From the NCBI RefSeq assembly GCF_000021925.1, contig NC_011830.1:4437001-4501000 (forward strand): a DNA stretch of 64,000 nt. Reading direction: 5' to 3'. Each line of letters begins with the position of its first letter. The stretch's first letter is position 1. The position numbers were made by a program, and so were the translations under genes. The DNA comes from Desulfitobacterium hafniense DCB-2. GTDB lineage: Bacteria; Bacillota; Desulfitobacteriia; Desulfitobacteriales; Desulfitobacteriaceae. The notes below the pieces were generated by a model. It was not told the origin of the DNA and ran no database searches. It was given only the letters and a program-made list of their open reading frames with translations. This document shows positions 8,105 through 17,027 of the stretch, in pieces.

Positions 8105-8728
8105 TTAAAGGGTATATTGCTCTGCAGTCAGCTCCTGGCTTATCTTGGCCAAAGAAATCGTCAGATCGTCGAAAATCCCCACAGGAATGGTTTCCTCAAA
8201 AGAATAAATCGTGGATCTGGAAAACCTCCCTGTTTGTTCCAGCTGATAAACCATCACTATCTTATCTACAGGATGAATGATCCAGTATTCCCGGAGGTCG
8301 TATTTTTCGTAGAGGTTGAGCTTTTTTATATAATCCTTGGCAGCGCTGGAAGGGGAGACCACTTCCATAATTAAGTCGGGGCTGCCCAGACATCCCTTAT
8401 CGTCCAGCGTTTCCTTGTCACATATGATGGCTATATCCGGTTGCACCACATTCGTTATAGTATCGGCTTTGGCTTTAGCATCGGCCAGTCTTACATCAAA
8501 GGGGGCTACATAGACCTTGCAGGGCTTGTCTACCAAATAATTGGCAATCTGGCGAAAAATCTCACCGGCGATTTCTTGGTGAATCCTCGTTGGCGCACTC
8601 AGGGCATACGGTATGCCCTCAATGAGTTCCACAGGGTCATCCTCCGGCCAGGTCAGATAATCAGCATAGGTAAAACTTTTGGTTGTGTATTGCTCCACTA
8701 CCGAGCTTTCTTTAACTTCGCCCTCCAT
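8105..8728 (-). CDS. Uma2 family (PD-(D/E)XK fold) protein
   Basis: Protein of 207 residues. The motifs VQPDIAIIC, DLIMEVVSPSS and KKLNLYEKYDLREYWII match the restriction-endonuclease-like Uma2 (DUF820) family. The acidic residues of PD and MEV, and a following lysine, are the expected metal-binding and catalytic positions. The family is common in cyanobacteria and some Firmicutes; its biological substrate is unknown. The start has a GGAGGG ribosome binding site. It stands alone between the palindromes and motA, with no obvious partner. Confidence 0.85.
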   Translation of the reverse strand: MEGEVKESSVVEQYTTKSFTYADYLTWPEDDPVELIEGIPYALSAPTRIHQEIAGEIFRQIANYLVDKPCKVYVAPFDVRLADAKAKADTITNVVQPDIAIICDKETLDDKGCLGSPDLIMEVVSPSSAAKDYIKKLNLYEKYDLREYWIIHPVDKIVMVYQLEQTGRFSRSTIYSFEETIPVGIFDDLTISLAKISQELTAEQYTL

Positions 8729-8827
8729 AGTTCTCCCTCCTTTATTGAAATTCTAGCACATAATGGAAAAACTGTCGAGGCGGCCTTCCCCCTCCCGCAC
8801 AAGTTTCATTATGGGCCTTTAGACCTA

Positions 8828-8855
8828 TAAAGTTTTATGCCTTTTCAGCCGATAT
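8828..8855 (+). promoter_or_regulatory. SigD (sigma-28) promoter of motAB
   Basis: TAAAGTTT begins at 8828 and GCCGATAT occupies 8848-8855, with 16 bases between TAAA and GCC. Both elements match the flagellar sigma consensus. It lies 93 bases before the motA start. Confidence 0.8.
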
Positions 8856-8916
8856 ACTTTATGATGTCTTTTTTCCTCAATAAGCGACATTTCTAATCTA
8901 ACAAAAAATCTTAATA

Positions 8917-8939
8917 AAGGGGGTAGCCGGTTTACCGGC
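8917..8939 (+). promoter_or_regulatory. motA ribosome binding site separated from its start by a small hairpin
   Basis: AAGGGGG (about 8918-8923) lies some 24 bases before the ATG at 8948, too far for normal initiation. The spacer contains GCCGG-TTTA-CCGGC (8926-8939). If folded, this brings the site to about 10 bases from the start. Confidence 0.5.
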
Positions 8940-8947
8940 CAAGCATA

Positions 8948-9721
8948 ATGGATATTTCAACATTATTAGGAATTATTATCGGTTTTGGAGCATTGATTCT
9001 CGGGTTTATCCTCGAAGGGGGGCATGTGAGCTCTTTGTTTCTGCTTCCCCCCGCCATTATTGTTTTTGGCGGCACCTTCGGAGCAGTCTTTGCCAGCTTT
9101 CCTTTAAAGGAGATGAAAAAATTATCCACCTGGCTGAAGATTGCTTTTACTGATAAAAGTTATGGTACACTGGAAGCATACGAGACCCTCATTCGCTTTG
9201 CGGAGAAAGCTCGCCGGGAAGGTCTGCTCAGTCTTGAACAAGAGCTGGAAGAAGTTGAAGATCGTTTTACACGTCAGGGAATGCAGCTGGTCATTGACGG
9301 TACGGATCCGGATATCACCCGGGAGATCCTTGAATCCAATATTGCCGTGATGGAGAAACGCCATAAAGTCGGCATTTCCGTCTTCGAAGCCGCAGGGGGT
9401 TATAGCCCCACCTTAGGGATTATCGGTACGGTCATGGGACTGGTCCACGTCTTGGGCAATCTCACGGACCCGGACTCCCTTTCTAAATCCATCGCCGGAG
9501 CCTTTTTGGCTACCTTGTATGGTGTGGCTTTTGCTAATCTTCTCTATCTGCCCATCGCCACGAAACTTAAGCAAAAAGATAAAATTGAAGTCGCCTCCAT
9601 GGAAATGATTATGGATGGGATTCTATCCATTCAAGCCGGGGAAAACCCCTCCATCCTTAAAGAGAAATTAAAAACTCATCTTGGCAATATCATGGAGCCG
9701 GCAAACTCACGGAACGAGTAA
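8948..9721 (+). CDS. motA: Flagellar stator protein MotA
   Basis: Membrane subunit (257 residues) of the ion channel that drives flagellar rotation. The N-terminus MDISTLLGIIIGFGALILG, the second membrane segment (LPPAIIVFGGTFGAVFASF), the cytoplasmic loop that contacts FliG (about residues 70-150), and the pair of C-terminal membrane segments (PTLGIIGTVMGLVHVLGNL and FLATLYGVAFANLLYLP) are all present. It is followed 54 bases later by motB. Expression probably depends on SigD. Confidence 0.97.
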   Translation: MDISTLLGIIIGFGALILGFILEGGHVSSLFLLPPAIIVFGGTFGAVFASFPLKEMKKLSTWLKIAFTDKSYGTLEAYETLIRFAEKARREGLLSLEQELEEVEDRFTRQGMQLVIDGTDPDITREILESNIAVMEKRHKVGISVFEAAGGYSPTLGIIGTVMGLVHVLGNLTDPDSLSKSIAGAFLATLYGVAFANLLYLPIATKLKQKDKIEVASMEMIMDGILSIQAGENPSILKEKLKTHLGNIMEPANSRNE

Positions 9722-9775
9722 AGTGAACGATACTCTTTCCACCAAATAAACATAGTATAGAATTAAGGTGAACAC

Positions 9776-10603
9776 ATGGCTAGAAAACGAATTGAAGAAC
9801 CAGAAAAAGACAATTCCGAGCGTTGGCTTCTGACCTATTCGGACCTGATCACCCTGCTCATGATTTTCTTTGTCGTGATGTACTCCATGAGCAAGGTGGA
9901 TGCGGAGAAATTCCAATCCATAGCGGAGTCCCTCAGCGTCGCTTTAGGGGGAGGCACCCGGGTGGAAATCGGTGCCTCACCTTCGGGACCGAGCTTGATT
10001 GAAACTTATCCCACTAACAAACCGCAAGAAGGAAAAGCGCCTGAGGATGGCGAAGGAAATGGTGACGGCACCGGTGCCGATATGGAGAATATGACGATTG
10101 AAACCATCAAGCAAAAGCTGGATAAATTTGCTGCAGATAATGGCATCGAAACCAAGCTGGTCTCCTCTATTGAAGAACGGGGACTGGTCATCAGCATTCA
10201 GGATACCCTCCTCTTCGAGAGCGGAGCTGCAGTCATCACCCCCAAGGCCCGGGAAATCCTCGATAAAATCAACAATGTTCTTGCTTCAGCGCCGAACTAC
10301 ATTAAAGTGGAAGGGCATACGGATAATCTCCCCATTAACACCAACCGGTTCCCCAGCAACTGGGAGCTTTCCGTCCTGCGGGCCACCAATGTGGTACACA
10401 TCATGCAGGAGATCATCCCCGCTGAACAGCTCTCCGCTACCGGTTATGGAGAATACCGTCCCCTTACTTCCAACGACACTGAGGCCGGACGAGCAAGAAA
10501 CCGCCGGGTTGACCTGGTTATCCTCCGCTCCAAATATGACTTAACGGAGCCCGGACAGTCCCTGGAAGCCGATCCGACTTCAGGAACTTCCGCACTCCGT
10601 TAA
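9776..10603 (+). CDS. motB: Flagellar stator protein MotB
   Basis: Stator partner of MotA, 275 residues. A single N-terminal membrane segment (LLTYSDLITLLMIFFVVMY) carries the ion-binding aspartate (Asp23). The C-terminal OmpA-like peptidoglycan-binding domain (VEGHTDNLPI, then GYGEYRPL and ARNRRVDLVI) anchors the stator to the wall. A linker rich in Gly, Pro and acidic residues separates them. AAGGTG precedes the start. Whether it conducts protons or sodium cannot be decided from this alone. Confidence 0.97.
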   Translation: MARKRIEEPEKDNSERWLLTYSDLITLLMIFFVVMYSMSKVDAEKFQSIAESLSVALGGGTRVEIGASPSGPSLIETYPTNKPQEGKAPEDGEGNGDGTGADMENMTIETIKQKLDKFAADNGIETKLVSSIEERGLVISIQDTLLFESGAAVITPKAREILDKINNVLASAPNYIKVEGHTDNLPINTNRFPSNWELSVLRATNVVHIMQEIIPAEQLSATGYGEYRPLTSNDTEAGRARNRRVDLVILRSKYDLTEPGQSLEADPTSGTSALR

Positions 10604-10638
10604 CTTAGCGAATGGTGCAAAACAAAATCCCGGCCCCT

Positions 10639-11679
10639 CTAAAAAGCGAGGTTCCTGACCGCTCCATAAACAATTTCCGTAGCCAGCTTAACCTGCTCCC
10701 GTTTAACTATCCCCATCGTATCCTGAGTGGTGTGGTTATTTTCCAGCCATTCCCGGGACAGAAGGGTTACCGCCGGGATGCCCGCTTTAGCAAAGGTAAG
10801 CTGGTCGCTGTTATGACCATTGCCGGAAACCACCATAGCGCTGGCGCTCACTTCAGCGGCAGCCTTTTGCACAGCCTCAACTGCTATCCCGGCCTTATCG
10901 TCCGCCCAAAGGCCAAAATTGCCAATCATGCCGTTACCGATGGTATCTACGTTGATAACGGCCTTTATTCTGTCTAGGGGGAAACTGGGATTCCTGACAA
11001 AGGCTTTCGAGCCCAAAAAGCCCATCTCTTCCCCACTCCAAAAGGCAAAGACCAGAGTCTTCTTGGGAACCGTATTCTCCCGAACCAGCCGCCTAATCAC
11101 ATCAAGGACACAGCCTACTCCGGAAGCGTTGTCATTTGCCCCCGGGTACAGCTGCCCTTCAAAGATCCCCAGATGATCATAATGGGCTGAAACCAGGATA
11201 ATCTCCTCCGTGTCACCCTTAAGGCCGCCGAGAATATTCAGGCTGGGGGCCCGAAGATGGTCAGGGTTACCTACAGTAAAGGTTAAGCGGTTACCTACAA
11301 AAGTTTCTTTGACTTCATGAATTGTAAAGGCATGGGCATAACTCTTATCATTATCCCCCATGGGCTTGAGTCCCAGCATGCTCAGCTCCCGGGACAGATA
11401 CTGGGAAGCTCTTCCCTCTCCCGCCTGACCGGTTCGTCTCCCTTCCATTTCCGGAGAGCTCAGAGCCAGAATATCATCCATAGCTGTTCTGTTGAGGCTT
11501 GCCGATTGGAAATACTCATAAATCGTTTGGGCTTCCGGCGGGACCACGTAGAGCTTGACCTTGGGTTGCTTCATTAAAGGCTCAATCGCCGCTTTTAACT
11601 TGTTGTCAAAGCCGATCCACGGTAAAGTGAAGGCTCCCAGACCAAATAGCATTTTCAAAAAAATCCGTCGTGTTTGCAT
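10639..11679 (-). CDS. M28 family zinc aminopeptidase with Tat-like signal
   Basis: Protein of 346 residues. The N-terminus (QTRRIFLKMLFGLGAFTLP) is a twin-arginine signal, so the enzyme is probably folded before export. The catalytic domain shows the M28 metal ligands and catalytic acid in order: SAHYDHLG, GANDNASG, WSGEEMG, INVDTIG and a late His (WLENNHTTQ). The family cleaves N-terminal residues from peptides, using two zinc ions. It faces motB convergently and is unrelated to motility. A Tat signal on an M28 peptidase is somewhat unusual. Confidence 0.88.
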   Translation of the reverse strand: MQTRRIFLKMLFGLGAFTLPWIGFDNKLKAAIEPLMKQPKVKLYVVPPEAQTIYEYFQSASLNRTAMDDILALSSPEMEGRRTGQAGEGRASQYLSRELSMLGLKPMGDNDKSYAHAFTIHEVKETFVGNRLTFTVGNPDHLRAPSLNILGGLKGDTEEIILVSAHYDHLGIFEGQLYPGANDNASGVGCVLDVIRRLVRENTVPKKTLVFAFWSGEEMGFLGSKAFVRNPSFPLDRIKAVINVDTIGNGMIGNFGLWADDKAGIAVEAVQKAAAEVSASAMVVSGNGHNSDQLTFAKAGIPAVTLLSREWLENNHTTQDTMGIVKREQVKLATEIVYGAVRNLAF

Positions 11680-11718
11680 GTACAGCGTCCTTTCAAGTCT
11701 TTTACAGGGGGAATACCA

Positions 11719-12156
11719 ATGCCACTACGAATTAACGGAGCTCAACAGCCCGAGTCCCTGACCCGCACCAATTCCTCATCCCAAAAGGGGGAGCTTGATT
11801 TCAATCAGATTATGAGTCAGACCCGGAAACTGCAGGGGCAGGAACTTCAGGAATTTTTGACCCGTTTGGAAAAGAAGGGCCAGCAGCTGGCTGAAAGTTT
11901 CTCACTGCGGGATTTGTCCGATTTCAAAGATATGGTCAAGTCCTTTTTACGCTCCACCTTCGGGCAAAGCCGTCGGGTCTCTGAAGAATCCTTCTGGGAT
12001 TTTCAAGGACGGCCTAAGGTGCTCTCACGAATCAACGATATTGATAAAGCTCTTGAGGAGCTTGGGCAAAAAGTACTGGATACCCAGGCCAAGCCTTTAG
12101 AGATCCTCAGCCAAATCGATGAGATTCGCGGACTGATCATTGACCTATTTGGATGA
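11719..12156 (+). CDS. YaaR family protein (DUF327)
   Basis: Protein of 145 residues, mostly helical. LDFNQIMSQTRKLQGQELQ and the C-terminal EILSQIDEIRGLIIDLF match the YaaR/DUF327 family of Firmicutes, whose function is unknown. The start at 11719 follows AGGGGGA at good spacing. It is divergent from the M28 peptidase and is followed by cheR. Confidence 0.85.
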   Translation: MPLRINGAQQPESLTRTNSSSQKGELDFNQIMSQTRKLQGQELQEFLTRLEKKGQQLAESFSLRDLSDFKDMVKSFLRSTFGQSRRVSEESFWDFQGRPKVLSRINDIDKALEELGQKVLDTQAKPLEILSQIDEIRGLIIDLFG

Positions 12157-12238
12157 TTTCATCTTGACCAGGCCAAATTCCTTCTTTATGCTTAAAGTTA
12201 GCAATAAAAAAGCGAAAAAGATGAAAAGAGGTGCTTTC

Positions 12239-13033
12239 TTGGCGAATTTAGATACCAATACTTATGAGTGGTTTATCAAAGCTTTCCATCCGAAAAGCGG
12301 GCTCGATCTTAATTTTTATAAGCAAAATCAAATGGAGCGGCGTATCCGAAGCTTTATGGCTTCACATAATTATAAAGCCTTCCCAGACTTCATCAAGGCA
12401 TTGGAGCAGGATAAGGTGTTGTTCGATGCCTTTTTCAAACATTTAACCATTAATGTCACTCAGTTCTTCCGGGATACCAACCAATGGAAAACTTTAAGAG
12501 AAGTGATTCTTCCCAAGCTGCTTGAAAAGAAAACTCCCTTAAAGATCTGGAGTGCGGGGTGTTCAAGCGGACAGGAGCCCTATACCATGGCCATCACTTT
12601 AATGGAATATTTCCCCCAGGCCCGTTTCAGTATCCTGGCTACGGATATTGATGTCAATGTTCTGGAACAAGCGAAAAAGGGGATTTATAAGGAAGCTGAT
12701 TTCGCCAGCACTGGTCCGGAGATCATTAAGAAGTACTTTACTCCTGTAGATGGTGGGTACCAAATCAAGGATCAGGTCAAACGGGCTGTCACCTTCCAAC
12801 GGCAAAATCTTCTCACCGACCGCTTTGATTCAGGTTTCGATCTGCTGGCCTGCCGCAATGTGGTCATTTACTTCACCGAGGAGGCCAAAGACATGCTCTA
12901 TCGTAAATTCGCCAACTCCTTGAACCCGGGAGGCATTCTCTTTACCGGAAGCACGGAACATCTCTTTGGCATGAACCATCTGGGCTTTAAGCTGATCTCC
13001 TCATTCTTCTATGAAAAGCAAATCAAGGCCTAA
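12239..13033 (+). CDS. cheR: Chemotaxis protein methyltransferase CheR
   Basis: Methylates glutamates of chemoreceptors using S-adenosylmethionine. The N-terminal helical domain includes KQNQMERRIRSFM and the conserved HLTINVTQFFRD. The SAM-binding motif is IWSAGCSSGQEPYTMAI, and FDLLACRNVVIYF is the family signature. A TTG start at 12239 is chosen because AAGAGGTG lies seven bases upstream; this gives 264 residues, the usual CheR length. A longer frame would overlap yaaR without a good ribosome binding site. Other chemotaxis genes are not in the window. Confidence 0.95.
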   Translation: MANLDTNTYEWFIKAFHPKSGLDLNFYKQNQMERRIRSFMASHNYKAFPDFIKALEQDKVLFDAFFKHLTINVTQFFRDTNQWKTLREVILPKLLEKKTPLKIWSAGCSSGQEPYTMAITLMEYFPQARFSILATDIDVNVLEQAKKGIYKEADFASTGPEIIKKYFTPVDGGYQIKDQVKRAVTFQRQNLLTDRFDSGFDLLACRNVVIYFTEEAKDMLYRKFANSLNPGGILFTGSTEHLFGMNHLGFKLISSFFYEKQIKA

Positions 13034-13059
13034 CGCTTTGTCCATATTTTTGCCATCTA

Positions 13060-13114
13060 CCCCTGTGTCATCGGAAAAGGAAGATTCTTTTTCGGAGTAA
13101 CACAGGGGATTTTT
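13060..13114 (+). terminator. Terminator after cheR
   Basis: CCCCTGTGT (13060-13068) pairs with ACACAGGGG (13100-13108), and a second inner stem (CGGAAAA with TTTTTCGG) lies between them. ATTTTT follows. The rest of the 13034-13330 gap holds no gene. Confidence 0.85.
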
Positions 13115-13330
13115 AAAAGAATCGTTCGTCAATAATCGATTTTTAATTGGTTTATCTGAGGTTTTTATACTTAAAAGCCCAGCCTTACCCGAGGCAGAGG
13201 TGATGCAAGAGCTCATTTTGTCGGATATCTTACTTTTCATTTTATCAATAGTTTGTTAAACTAATATTAAAACCAAGTAAAGGATATTGGTCAGAGGCTA
13301 ACTAAAACTAAGAGGAAGGTGGGATTTCTA

Positions 13331-13630
13331 TTGTATTTCCACGGTAATCTTATCATCTGTTATGTCCAAGACCCTGATAACAATCGTTATCTTTTTCAGC
13401 TGACAGGAGGGGAGGTATGCCCTGTCAGCAAGGAGGATTTCTATGCCCATTGGCAGGAGTACCGTGCCTTTGAGGAAGCACGTGCTCTGGATGAGGGAGA
13501 TTCCTATCGTCCACTCCCTGTTACCTTCTCCACCACCTGCAGTGTTCAACGCACGCCCATCAATATGCATTTGAGGCGCAAGCGCAAATCAGCTTACTTA
13601 ATGCAACAGCCCATGCTTGCTCATGGCTAA
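13331..13630 (+). CDS. Small protein of unknown function
   Basis: About 99 residues from a TTG at 13331, chosen because GAGGAAGGTGG lies at normal distance upstream; an in-frame GTG at 13319 falls inside that site. Visible features are a beta-rich N-terminus (GNLIICYVQDPDNNRYLFQL), an acidic middle, and a basic stretch near the end (RRKRKS). No family is recognised. Coding is supported by the ribosome binding site and the terminator that follows. Confidence 0.6.
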   Translation: MYFHGNLIICYVQDPDNNRYLFQLTGGEVCPVSKEDFYAHWQEYRAFEEARALDEGDSYRPLPVTFSTTCSVQRTPINMHLRRKRKSAYLMQQPMLAHG

Positions 13631-13676
13631 ATTGCGAAAAAGAGCTGGATAGCGTATGCGCCTTTTGATTTGCACG

Positions 13677-13704
13677 AAAAAGGGACTTTTGCAGTCCCTT
13701 TTTT
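13677..13704 (+). terminator. Bidirectional terminator
   Basis: AAAAAGGGACT pairs with AGTCCCTTTTT across a 5-base loop. It has T-runs on both strands and sits between two convergent genes. Confidence 0.85.
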
Positions 13705-13738
13705 GTGTCATTATTTAATTTTAGCTCAATATAACCTC

Positions 13739-13927
13739 TTAAGTCGGCTGATTGGATTGTTGGTAGGCTGCTACCAGCTCATCCACATGATAAGTAACTC
13801 CTTTACCTTTGTACTCCAGCGAGACTTGCTGAGCTGTGGGGTTATAGCCGATATACTTCATCCCCAACTGCTTCGCCATCTTCGCCAGTTCAATACGCGC
13901 GCTTCGTCCCAGGTCTTGAAATTTCAT
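13739..13927 (-). CDS. Small protein of unknown function
   Basis: 62 residues from the ATG at 13927, which has AAGGGGCG upstream. The sequence reads as a short helix (MKFQDLGRSARIELAKMAKQ) followed by beta segments (VSLEYKGKGVTYHVDELV). No family is recognised. It probably ends at the shared terminator at 13677-13704. Confidence 0.6.
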   Translation of the reverse strand: MKFQDLGRSARIELAKMAKQLGMKYIGYNPTAQQVSLEYKGKGVTYHVDELVAAYQQSNQPT

Positions 13928-14078
13928 AATGCACACGCCCCTTATACCGTTTTTTCTCTCTTTTAGGTAAATCTCGGGAGTTTGGAGTACGTATTCAGTT
14001 TTCATTAAGATAATGATATCCTATTCACCGGCATGTTGCAACTTGCATTTCCATCCAGAGTTGTTGATTTTTTCTCCT

Positions 14079-15635
14079 TTAATCCTTGGGTTGCCTTACC
14101 ACATCAATGACGGTTCCATCCCGGTACTCCACCACAGCCACCACCCGATCGGTGAACTCTATGGTTTCGGGAACCCCAGTCAGATTTTCGGATAGTTTTT
14201 TGAGTTCCTCAATGGCCATGATGGGCAGTTCGCTGTCTTTAAGCTTTTCCAGGAGATCGGTGCGGCGGGGATTGATGGCAATACCGCGTTCAGTCACTAA
14301 AACGTCGATGGTTTCTCCGGGAGTGGTCACTGTGGTGACTCTATCCTTAACCACCGGCAGCCGCCCTTTGGTCAGGTTGGTCACGATAATGGCGATCTTA
14401 GCGCCGGCTGCGGTGTCGTTATGGCCCCCAGAAGCTCCCATGATGATCCCATCGGAACCAGTGACCACGTTGACATTAAAGTCCGTGTCGATCTCCGTAG
14501 CTCCTAAGATCATGACATCCAGGTTATTGACAATAGCTCCTTTATCATGAGGGTTTCCATAGAGAGAACCGGACATGGCCTGATGCCGTGGGTTTTCCCG
14601 GTAGGATGCCACGGCTTGCAAATCAAAGCATTGCACATCAAAAAGGTTTCGAAACAACCCTTCATTGAGCATATCTACAATATAGCCTGTAATCCCACCG
14701 GCAGCAAAAGACCCGACCACCTTCTTTTCCTTCATGAATTGCCGTACTTCAGCAGCTACAGCTAAGGATGTTCCGCCGGCTCCGGTTTGGAAGGACATTT
14801 CATTTTGGATATACCCTGCTTCATTGATGAGTTGGGCGGCCATTTTGGCAATCCGCAGACCCACAGGGTCTTTGGTCACAGTAAGAGTTCCCGAGACAAT
14901 TCCATTGGCATCACCGATGGAATCCACCTGAACCACATAATCGACAAAGTCTTGGGTAATCTCAATGGGACAGGCGGGATAAGGGGCTAAATGATCGGTT
15001 ACTGCCACAACTTTATCTGCGAAGAAGGCATCGGCCACTGCATAGGATAAGGTGCCACAGGCGGTAGGGCCGCCCACTCCGTTGAGATTACCATAAGCGT
15101 CGGCTGTAGGAGCGGCAATAAAGGCCACATCAATATGGAGGTCCCCACTTTCAATCGCCCGGGGGCGCCCTCCGTGGCTCATCAACACAGCAGGCTTTTG
15201 CAGGAGACCCTGGGAAATGGCTTTAGCCACAGGCCCAGGGGAAATATAGTTGACGGAAATTTTGGTGACGATACCCTTTTTAATATACTCCACAAGGGGC
15301 TCATGAATGGGGAAAATTCCTGTTGCCGCCACATGAATATCTTTGACCCCACGCTTGGCGACAGAAGCCATCACCTGATTAAGGACATAATCCCCATTTC
15401 TTAAATGATGATGAAAGGATAATGTCATTCCATCTTTGATTCCCACTTTATCTAAAGCCTCTTCAATATTGGCCAGCAGTTTCTTCTCCCCGGGTTTAAC
15501 CGAGCGCAGTGTCACTGAAGCTTTAGCCCGTTCACCATAGTTGGCAAAGGCCCCCATGAATGGCCTGACTTCTCCGTAGCCTTCTATGTAATCCAGTATC
15601 TCTCTTCCAAGGATATTCTTCATGGCTTTTTTCAT
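14079..15635 (-). CDS. citF: Citrate lyase alpha subunit (citrate:acyl-ACP transferase)
   Basis: Transfers citrate onto the acyl carrier subunit, releasing acetate (EC 2.8.3.10). The length of 518 residues and motifs such as LSFHHHLRNGDYVLN, YISPGPVAKAI, LMSHGGRPRAIESGD and VVTGSDGIIMGASGGHNDTAAG are typical of CitF. It is the third gene of citD-citE-citF. An ATG at 15623 has a better spaced AGAAGGG and may be the true start. The ligase and prosthetic-group genes (citC, citX, citG) needed to activate the enzyme are not in the window. The pathway is anaerobic citrate cleavage to acetate and oxaloacetate. Confidence 0.95.
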   Translation of the reverse strand: MKKAMKNILGREILDYIEGYGEVRPFMGAFANYGERAKASVTLRSVKPGEKKLLANIEEALDKVGIKDGMTLSFHHHLRNGDYVLNQVMASVAKRGVKDIHVAATGIFPIHEPLVEYIKKGIVTKISVNYISPGPVAKAISQGLLQKPAVLMSHGGRPRAIESGDLHIDVAFIAAPTADAYGNLNGVGGPTACGTLSYAVADAFFADKVVAVTDHLAPYPACPIEITQDFVDYVVQVDSIGDANGIVSGTLTVTKDPVGLRIAKMAAQLINEAGYIQNEMSFQTGAGGTSLAVAAEVRQFMKEKKVVGSFAAGGITGYIVDMLNEGLFRNLFDVQCFDLQAVASYRENPRHQAMSGSLYGNPHDKGAIVNNLDVMILGATEIDTDFNVNVVTGSDGIIMGASGGHNDTAAGAKIAIIVTNLTKGRLPVVKDRVTTVTTPGETIDVLVTERGIAINPRRTDLLEKLKDSELPIMAIEELKKLSENLTGVPETIEFTDRVVAVVEYRDGTVIDVVRQPKD

Positions 15636-15716
15636 CCCTTCTTCTCTAATATCGTTCTTAATAAGATTAAGATCTTTCGCTGATTCTTCCCTCTGAATTC
15701 ACGATTACACGATTAT

Positions 15717-16421
15717 TTAAAAGATGGCATTCAGGGTATCAATCTGACGTCCATCCAAGGCTAGTTTTCCTGTAAAGCCCATTCTTTTCGCGGTTAAGGC
15801 ATCCTTTTCCAAACCCTCGTTATCATTGCTGTCAGCAAAGCAGGTGTCGATGGCATGGATACCGGCTGCCCGGCAGGCGATGCCTACCCGGCCACGAACA
15901 TAGCGAAGTTCATCCCCTTCTTTGGTACGCTTCGAGCCGAACTCGTCCATGAGACCTTCGGCATTCAGCCATACGCCGGTAACCCGTGGAGAAGTCTCGA
16001 TCAAAGTGTTGATGGTCTCTATACCCAGAGCCGTTTCCAGAACAGGAATCAACTCAATACCGCCTTGAGGAAACCCCTCTTCATTTTCTATGGTTGTAAG
16101 TATACTATCCACCTGTTTGATGACTTCATGATTGGCTTTAGGGATAACGAGGGCCCCCGGCTTTACCCGTGAGATACTATCCATATCCTTTTGCCCGTCT
16201 TCGGTGTCCAGCGGATTGATTCGAACCATGACTTCTGTCTTAGAGTAATCCAAGAAACTGAGTGCTTCTTTGACCAGATGACGAGCACTGTCTTTTTCTT
16301 GGGGAACGACTCTTTCCTCCAAATCAAAAAGAACCACATCAGGATCAAACACAGGTGCATCTTGCATGCTTTTTGGACTGTTTCCGGATAGTATTAAAAG
16401 ACTTCTTCTTCTCTTTATCAT
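15717..16421 (-). CDS. citE: Citrate lyase beta subunit (citryl-ACP lyase), short and divergent
   Basis: Cleaves citryl-ACP to oxaloacetate and acetyl-ACP (EC 4.1.3.34). The N-terminus RRSLLILSGNSPKSM, VVLFDLEERVV, LIPVLETALGIE and AIDTCFADSNDNEG follow CitE. It has only 234 residues; the family usually has about 290-300, so the C-terminal helical part of some 55 residues is missing. Two conserved acidic spots differ: the usual DLEDAV reads DLEERV, and the usual GAED reads NAEG, where the Asp normally helps bind magnesium. The gene keeps its place between citD and citF with good ribosome binding sites, so it is probably expressed; activity is uncertain. Confidence 0.88.
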   Translation of the reverse strand: MIKRRRSLLILSGNSPKSMQDAPVFDPDVVLFDLEERVVPQEKDSARHLVKEALSFLDYSKTEVMVRINPLDTEDGQKDMDSISRVKPGALVIPKANHEVIKQVDSILTTIENEEGFPQGGIELIPVLETALGIETINTLIETSPRVTGVWLNAEGLMDEFGSKRTKEGDELRYVRGRVGIACRAAGIHAIDTCFADSNDNEGLEKDALTAKRMGFTGKLALDGRQIDTLNAIF

Positions 16422-16490
16422 TAAAAACGTCTCCTTTCATAAGAAAAACACAAAAAATAAAACACCGTTTCGAAATCCGATTATCAAACT

Positions 16491-16775
16491 TCAACACATT
16501 TCTGAAGCGAGGGCCCTCTCCAAAGCCGTCTGAACACGTGCTCGTATGGTATAGTCCAAGGCACCTTTGTCCTGGACTTTAACGATGACATTATCTACAC
16601 CCATTTCAGCCACCTTGTCCCGCACAACTTCCTCGATTTGCTTACCGAATTGCTTGAAGATGACTCGTTTGGTTTCCAATTGAATTTGAACCCCGCCTTG
16701 ATCATTGGGCATCACAGTCACCAGTACATCATTGGATTCTAATGCCCCTGCCTTTGCCGTAGTGCTGATCTTCAT
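16491..16775 (-). CDS. citD: Citrate lyase gamma subunit (acyl carrier protein)
   Basis: Acyl carrier protein of 94 residues that carries the phosphoribosyl-dephospho-CoA group. The motif KAGALESNDVLVTV contains the serine that bears the prosthetic group (Ser14). The following VQIQLETKRVIFKQFGKQI matches CitD. AAGGAGGAA precedes the ATG. It is the first gene of the citrate lyase operon. Confidence 0.95.
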   Translation of the reverse strand: MKISTTAKAGALESNDVLVTVMPNDQGGVQIQLETKRVIFKQFGKQIEEVVRDKVAEMGVDNVIVKVQDKGALDYTIRARVQTALERALASEMC

Positions 16776-16801
16776 AGAAATTCCTCCTTACACCTCTTAA
16801 G

Positions 16802-16833
16802 TATTGCATGCTCTTGTCTCATTTTATGCAATA
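16802..16833 (-). promoter_or_regulatory. Inverted repeat upstream of citD
   Basis: TATTGCAT (16802-16809) and ATGCAATA (16826-16833) form perfect 8-bp arms with a 16-bp spacer. They lie 27-58 bases before the citD start, where an operator or leader hairpin would be. No regulator gene is nearby to test this against. Confidence 0.35.
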
Positions 16834-17027
16834 TGTGTGCACTATCTTTTTAAGTGTAAACCTATTCTTCTCACTTTGACAATAGTAAAGCAAACTTTTG
16901 GGAAATTTCGGAATTTTACGAAAATCTAACTATCTGAGACAGTTCCCAAAACCAGGTGTATAATTTAAGCATACGTTCTGTAAAGAACAAGACTGAACTG
17001 CACATTATATACCTAGGAGGCATCTGT

